A stretch of 11,618 bases of DNA from Hamiltosporidium magnivora (lineage: Eukaryota; Microsporidia; Dubosqiidae), in contig PITI01000494.1 of assembly GCA_004325065.1 (NCBI GenBank), positions 1-11,618 of the forward strand, given 5' to 3'. The translations under genes were made by a program, and so were the position numbers. The notes below the pieces were generated by a model. The model was not told where the DNA came from, did no database searches, and saw only the letters and a list, made by a program, of their open reading frames with translations. This document shows, piece after piece, positions 7,680-11,618 of this stretch (position 1 is the stretch's first letter; each line of letters begins with the position of its first letter).

Positions 7680-7969
7680 TTTACACACAGTTAAACCCAC
7701 CCTCCTGGTATAATTAATAACACCCGTTACTACAGTTTCATCTAGCCCTTATACTTCCACGAAGCCTCATATGGAATTCCTTGAGGTTCCAGATTGTCTC
7801 GTTTCATGGGTATCTTCTCAACCCGATCTGCTTTAAAATATTAACTGGTAAAAATTTTTTAAATAGGGCAGAACGACCCTTGCGGGCTCCCTGCCTTAAC
7901 GTACCTGCTAATTCGTATCCTGTGGATTAATAAGGCCAATATTTACCCCGCTAGGTTTGGTAATCTATA
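7680..7969 (-). other. 3' untranslated tail of the retrotransposon with stem-loops
   Basis: About 290 bp after the ORF2 stop, more GC-rich than the flank. On the plus strand GGCAG (7867-7871) pairs with CTGCC (7891-7895) around an inner CCC (7877-7879) TTGC GGG (7884-7886) hairpin; CCTCA (7765-7769) pairs with TGAGG (7782-7786) around the palindrome GGAATTCC (7773-7780); ATCC-TGT-GGAT lies near 7917-7927. Structured 3' tails are what LINE reverse transcriptases bind to start target-primed reverse transcription, so that role is inferred. Several frames are open for 30-68 codons on both strands here, but with no start codon or consistent family match, and the lower AT content makes open frames likelier. 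Confidence 0.5.
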
Positions 7970-8609
7970 TTATGCTGAATAAATTTTTATTAAAATTTCA
8001 ATTATATTTTCTCTTTTATAGTCTGGAGTAATAATATCTAAAAAAGCTTTAAATCTTGTTGTTGGAATCCTTTTGAAATTGTGCTGGCTTAGATTTTCGA
8101 AAGAGTTAAAGATTTGGGAATTAAGGCGTAAATTTTCTTTTTGCCACCTATTAATTTGGCTTTAAATCCATTTCCTCGAATCTTATTCTTGATATACTTG
8201 TAATTTTTCTTTAAATTTTTAAGATTTTTGCTTTATTCGGCTTGAATATCGTTCTTAAAAGTGTTTTTCTTATGTGTATGATCTTATAAGCAACATTGCT
8301 CCTAAGTCTATCTGCTCTTTGCTTTGTATTTTCCAAGGGAAATAATGCGTATAAGATCTTCTTTGGCGTTTTGAAATGAATTTTATATAGATATTTTATT
8401 ATGCCTTTTTGTATCCTATCGGTGCCTTCATTAAACGTTTTATTACAACCGAGCAGCTGGGCATAATAATCTATATGAAGGCGTATAAAGTTAGTATAAA
8501 TTCTTAATTTTGATTAATAATATTGCAGGTTATTATTACTATATTGTGTGTTTCTTAATAACTTATTTGTAATCACTGCCGCTCTAACGGCTTTTTGCCT
8601 TATGACTTT
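7970..8609 (-). pseudogene. ORF2 C-terminal region
   Basis: Continues the thumb (KVIRQKAVRAAVITNKLLR) and a helical basic region (EGTDRIQKGIIKYLYKIHF), with in-frame TAA at 8514-8516 and 8211-8213, then shifts by +1 near 8155 into a last piece with a coherent translation (FKRIPTTRFKAFLDIITPDY) ending at TAA 7970-7972. No RNase H signature and no CCHC or restriction-like endonuclease motif is seen, so the protein probably ends here. The competing frame 8211-8089 was judged a shadow because the piece to 7970 is longer and more varied in residues. Confidence 0.6.
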
Positions 8610-8757
8610 AAGGCTTTTCATGGTAAGCACATTTATTGTTAAAATAATATCCTAAATATTTCAGCAAGACTTGTTTTTCCAACCTGGTACCATCTACATA
8701 GAAATCGTGATCTGTTAAAGCATTGTAAAAACATTTCCTTGTGTTTAATTTATATCT
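8608..8757 (-). pseudogene. Reverse transcriptase D/E and thumb start
   Basis: A 49-codon piece with the pattern seen after motif C in LINEs: KCFYN, then a short strand ending YVDGTRLEK, then the E-like turn VLLKYLGYYFN and a HEK string. It ends at TAA 8608-8610, overlapping the next frame by two bases. Confidence 0.65.
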
Positions 8758-8962
8758 TTTGACATTCGCGTGCGATTGACATTAATCTATCTGTATTGCA
8801 TGCGCTATGCCGTAAGCTAAATAATGAAATGTCTTCTGCGTAAATAGTTATATATGGTACCAGTTTCTCTGGCATTCTCTTCACGATATTATCAATAAAC
8901 ACGTTAAATAAAATTGGATATAAAATGCTTCCTTGGGGTAATCCAAGAGCAGCAGTTTTCAA
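8750..8962 (-). pseudogene. Reverse transcriptase motifs B and C
   Basis: Motif B is a perfect ALGLPQGSILYPILFNVFID (palm and template-grip loop). Motif C reads YITIYAEDISLF: the family YADD box has Glu instead of the first catalytic Asp, so polymerase activity should be lost or severely reduced. Only 70 codons remain open; the stop at 8750-8752 is a frameshift consequence because the next frame continues the domain. Confidence 0.85.
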
Positions 8963-9228
8963 TTATTATATTCTATTAATGTGTTGATCTTGTACTCGTT
9001 ATTCTCGATCAGTGCAACTATTAGAATTGTATCTTCTCTTGAAAACTTCCGCTTTATCATTAGTTTCTCGTACAACCTCTAACGATATACACTGTCATAG
9101 ACCTTGGAGATATCTAAAGTAACAAGAATTCCTTCTCCATTGCTATGTCTTAATCTGGTGTCAAGTGTTAAAACGTGGTTAAGGGTCGAATGCTTAAGTC
9201 TAAAACCAGCTTGTTGTCTTGTCAGCTT
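8959..9228 (-). pseudogene. Reverse transcriptase motif A region
   Basis: Too interrupted to appear as a long ORF. It begins RQQAGFRLKHSTLNHVLTL, matching the family form Q.GFR..HST.D.ILTL, and contains motif A as LVTLDISKVYDSV, where the first Asp is the catalytic metal ligand and is retained. A TAG at 9079-9081 falls eight bases after the motif, and a TGA at 8959-8961 marks the shift into the motif B piece. Confidence 0.8.
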
Positions 9229-9530
9229 ACCTCAAATTTGCGAAAAATTAGTTTTTCAAATAGTTTACGTGTTTTATCTATCAATGAAATAGATCTAAAC
9301 TCGCTATCACCTTTGGGTATTGGTTGTATCATGTGTTTCTTCCGAAGCAAAGGAATCTCTTTGTCCCTAAAAATATTGTTAAACATGTAGGTAAGCTCTA
9401 CTATAAAGTTGCGCGGACAAATCTTAAGGAATTCATTCTTAATACCGCAAATCCCACCGGCTTTGCCACCTTTTAATATTTTCATACATTTCTCTACCTC
9501 ATCAACAGATAGCTGGTGTATCTTTTTTTT
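9222..9530 (-). pseudogene. Reverse transcriptase motifs 0-2
   Basis: The piece starts in the A8 run with SVDEVEKCMKILKGGKAGG, the usual helix and basic turn at the head of non-LTR reverse transcriptases (family form K.GKAPG.DGI), followed by the fingers strands QPIPKGDSEFRSISLIDKT (family form PIPK.G....YRPISL). A TGA at 9222-9224 ends the frame; the next piece starts at 9228 after a one-base shift. The ATG at 9485-9483 is internal, not a start. Confidence 0.8.
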
Positions 9531-10065
9531 CTCTGTATGGTGTGTTTGCTAAATAAACTATTGTGGTAACTTTTATCCAATTTACTGTTTCCTCTAAGCT
9601 TGTTATCTTCCCATCTAAAACAAAGCTATTAAGTAATTCATTACTATTATTTTGTCTATTGTTTGGGATTGCGTTACCATGGAAATTTATAATGGCTTCT
9701 AATTGTGATGTTTTTAAACCAATGTGTTCTACTTTTAGGTCACGAGTTTTAGTATCCGGTAGGTTTTTCGTTAAATTCTTTACTTCTTTATATAACCTTT
9801 CATACAAGATTGGATTATTGTGCCTTGCTTTTTCACGTGCTCTACTAATGTGCTGAATGACTGGATTGAAGTTCGTACGACTTTGTTTGCGTATTCTGAG
9901 TCTATATACACCAGAAAGTATGATATTATGTAAAGCTGCGCAATAGTCATTTATATTTAGAGTTCTTATAATATTCGCATTCTTCTTAATTAAAATCTCT
10001 ATTTTATTTGTAATATTTTCTACTACTTTTAGTCTAGTCAAGAGTCTTATATTATTCTTAGTTTT
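9502..10065 (-). pseudogene. ORF2 linker between endonuclease and reverse transcriptase
   Basis: Open for about 180 codons in a frame shifted from the endonuclease across an A8 run (T8 at 10067-10074 on the plus strand) and ending at 9502 just after a second A8 run (9523-9530) that shifts into the reverse transcriptase. The translation is basic and helical (ARHNNPILYERLYKEVKNL), as in the endonuclease-RT connector of LINEs, and carries no catalytic motif. The position between two recognised domains is the main evidence. Confidence 0.65.
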
Positions 10066-10720
10066 CTTTTTTTTGTATTTCTATCGGTTTTAATATAAAT
10101 AGCTTGTGATATAGTCCCACAATTGTAGAAATCTTAATATATACTATCGTGTTTGTAAATATCTTATCAGGTTTTGATTCTTTATCATTGTCTTTGTATG
10201 TATTTGTTAGAATGTCGATCTCTGACAATCCATACATTGCGTGGTTATCTAAAATTTGCTGTAAAAGTGTCTTGTGTTGTTCTAAGTTATAGTCTCGCAA
10301 ATTGTATAGTCTTTTGTACAGGTATTGGTTCAATGTAGGTTTTACGATGTTAAATTCTGTACTTTTTAGAGATCTATATATAAAAATAAAAATTGAGTCA
10401 TTCACTTTTATTGTAACCCCTTCATCTGTTATATTGTCAATTGCCTCACTAACAATCCTATTCCTACCTAATACTATTATACCTTCTTTGTTTGAGTATC
10501 TGTCTCTTACTTGGACAGATTTCTTACTGTTTAAAACTTTATATCCTCTTAAGAGTGGCGTTTTATTATCTCTCCGTGTTTCAGCTACTCCGAGGATGTC
10601 CAACTCATGTCTTTGAATCAAATTATTTATGTTAAAAATTTTATTATCAGATAATCCCCCAATATTAATATACCCTACTTTAAAAATACTAGGGTTTATT
10701 GTTAAAGCCCGAGGAGTAAT
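10058..10720 (-). pseudogene. ORF2 N-terminal AP-type (exonuclease-endonuclease-phosphatase) endonuclease domain
   Basis: Open for 220 codons. Family landmarks: an N-terminal strand GYINIGGLSDNK, the metal-binding glutamate in LDILGVAETRR, RDYN in place of the usual GDFN (Asp and Asn kept), SKPDKIFTN matching the S.PD.IF strand, and a final GLYHKLFI in place of the usual SDHKL (His kept, Ser-Asp lost). In active enzymes this domain nicks the chromosomal target to prime reverse transcription. The degraded SDH and GDFN motifs suggest this copy could not cut efficiently. No ATG precedes the domain in its frame. Confidence 0.75.
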
Positions 10721-11618
10721 CTATCTCAATATCATTGGTTTCAATATTGAGACTTTTTATCATCTCGTGTAGTTCGATTCTTTTACTCTTGAGTATACGA
10801 ACTGCTAGCATTCTTAGTTTGTCGTTCTTGTTGCCCTGTCTGTCTTTAATCTTCTTCATTCGTGTCAATAAATTGCTTATTTTAAAAAGACCATTACTAT
10901 CCACTTCAGGCGAATTAATAAAGTGTTTGGCTCCAAGCATTCTAAACACTCTAATCACCTCAATTTGCACAGACTCTTTGCATATCACTTCTAACACAGT
11001 ATTAGAGATAAACTTAATGTTTACAACCAACTTACTAGCAGCCGGTTGAATGTTCTTCAAAGCGAGCGGATATAGTGATATTTTTTTAGAAGTTATATTG
11101 CCAAAGTATAGTAAAACGTGTCTAGCATTTGTAAAAGGTGATTTCTCTTGTGTTATAAGCGCTAGTTGCACCAGCAGTTAGTTTAATTGGGCTGGACTTC
11201 TGCTTCATTTATTCTTTCTTCTTTAGAATATTGTATCTTACTGAGATGGCTACCTCCGATTTGTCACTTATGGTCTCCTTGATATCTGCTTGGAATTTCT
11301 TTTCTGTACTTGATCTTCTCCTTTTTCACTATTTGTTGTTTCCAAACTTCGTTTCCTATAGGGTTTCTCAATTTTTTGAATGTGATTCAAGCTTCAAGGT
11401 TTATCCTCAAGCCTTACAGAGATACTTTTCTGTTGCTTTGCCACGTCCGTACCACCTCCGAGCGTGTTCTGTTTCGGGACTGTACGTATATGAACTCTGA
11501 CTCTGAGTCTTGAAAGTATCTTACCTGTGGTTTTATTTCTGCTGCTAGTGAGCGTATTGTTGATGTGTGTAATCTGTGTTGTCTCATAGAGTGTTGTGGT
11601 ATCAGAATTCGTGTTCTT
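10689..11618 (-). pseudogene. Retrotransposon ORF1 remnant, 5' end outside window
   Basis: Read from the right edge, a frame is open from 11618 with a Thr/Asn/Arg-rich translation (TSSRNKTTGKILSRLRVRV), a TGA at 11394-11396, and continues to TAA 11268-11270. A middle piece is best in a second frame (contains ADIKETISDKSEVAISVRY, TAA near 11210). The first frame then resumes for 160 codons, 11171-10689, with strings such as FISNTVLEVICKESVQIEV and a basic end (LRMLAVRILKSKRIELHEM). LINE ORF1 proteins bind element RNA and act as chaperones; position upstream of ORF2 and basic character support that, but no CCHC knuckle or clear RRM motif is visible. It ends at TAG 10689-10691, inside the ORF2 frame. 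Confidence 0.6.

Larger units (their letters stand above)
7970..10720 (-). pseudogene. Retrotransposon ORF2: AP endonuclease plus reverse transcriptase, multiply broken
   Basis: Encodes the polyprotein that nicks target DNA and copies element RNA onto it. Domains in order (minus strand): AP-type endonuclease 10720-10058; linker about 10065-9502; RT motifs 0-2 about 9530-9222; RT motif A 9228-8959; motifs B and C 8962-8750; thumb/D-E 8757-8608; C-terminal region 8609-7970. Summing the pieces gives about 900 residues, normal for LINE ORF2. Damage: frameshifts at the A8 runs 10067-10074 and 9523-9530 (shown as T8 on the plus strand) and near 9225, 8960, 8755, 8609 and 8155; in-frame stops at 9079-9081 (TAG), 8514-8516 (TAA) and 8211-8213 (TAA); YADD changed to YAED. 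Its frame opens after a TAG at 10721-10723 with no ATG, overlapping the end of ORF1 by 32 bp in the +1 frame. Confidence 0.85.
7680..11618 (-). mobile_element. Non-LTR (LINE-type) retrotransposon, degenerate copy, 5' end outside window
   Basis: A block of clearly higher GC than the left part, encoding on the minus strand the standard two-ORF plan of an APE-type LINE: ORF1 remnant (11618-10689), ORF2 endonuclease-linker-reverse transcriptase-C-terminal region (10720-7970), and a noncoding 3' tail (7969 to about 7680). No long terminal repeats, integrase or RNase H are seen, which with the AP-type endonuclease and the GLPQGS reverse transcriptase motif excludes LTR elements and the R2/R4 type with restriction-like endonuclease. 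Clade (CR1-, Tad- or L1-like) cannot be set by eye. The 3' boundary is placed by the composition step and is approximate; there is no poly(A) tail or recognisable target-site duplication. Stops, frameshifts and the loss of a catalytic Asp show that it is inactive. Confidence 0.85.

Noticed and set aside
7740..7850. Possible tRNA in the GC-richer tail (GGTTCCAGA resembles a T-loop)
   Set aside because: The flanking bases do not form a T-stem and no acceptor pairing is present.
7874..7891. Minus-strand GSPQGS string in the 3' tail, like RT motif B
   Set aside because: No other RT motif is near it and the frame is interrupted by stops; a genuine motif B is present upstream at 8962-8900. Likely coincidence.
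7727..7931. Plus-strand ATG-less open frame of about 68 codons in the 3' tail
   Set aside because: The region has lower AT, so a frame this long is not surprising; no start or motif.
9104..9390. Plus-strand ORFs inside the retrotransposon
   Set aside because: Antisense shadows of the reverse transcriptase domain.
9563..9856. Plus-strand 97-codon ORF
   Set aside because: Antisense of the ORF2 linker, which fits its domain context.
10302..11513. Plus-strand ORFs at 10302-10616, 10735-11049, 11231-11500 and 11310-11513
   Set aside because: Antisense of the endonuclease and ORF1 frames; hydrophobic shadows of basic proteins.

Overview
Eukaryotic, very AT-rich DNA. The base composition, the short intron-less ORFs in the left part and the absence of tRNA, rRNA or bacterial operon signals suggest a microsporidian-like or other AT-rich protist/fungal genome; this is inference, as no housekeeping gene is present to fix the taxon. 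The only family I recognise with confidence is a non-LTR (LINE-type) retrotransposon on the minus strand, filling roughly 7680-11618 and running off the right edge at its 5' side.

Left part (1-2308): a gene truncated by the left edge and broken by three frameshifts (1-991), an intact unrecognised 151-aa ORF (1186-1641), and convergent to it a minus-strand group of broken coding-like pieces (1664-2308).

Middle (about 2309-7661): more than 5 kb with no intact recognisable gene. Coding-like stretches appear in several places. The best are a lysine-rich, signal-peptide-bearing frame joined to its ATG only through a shift at an A6 run (3065-3297), a 47-aa hydrophobic ORF (3463-3606), a single plus-strand frame with few stops (4178-4813), and a weaker one (5644-6538). 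The AT-rich composition makes chance open frames common, so all are low-confidence. I read this as either a graveyard of gene relics or ordinary noncoding DNA.

Right part (7680-11618, minus strand): the retrotransposon, read right to left, holds an ORF1 remnant (11618-10689), then ORF2 with an AP-type endonuclease (10720-10058), a linker, a reverse transcriptase with motifs 0-2, A, B, C and thumb/D-E region (about 9530-8608), a C-terminal extension (to 7970), and a more GC-rich 3' tail with stem-loops (7969-7680). ORF2 carries about seven frameshifts and three in-frame stops, and the catalytic YADD is YAED, so this copy is dead. It probably inserted next to the degraded middle region. Several frameshifts lie at A/T homopolymers, so sequencing error is a live alternative for part of the damage.
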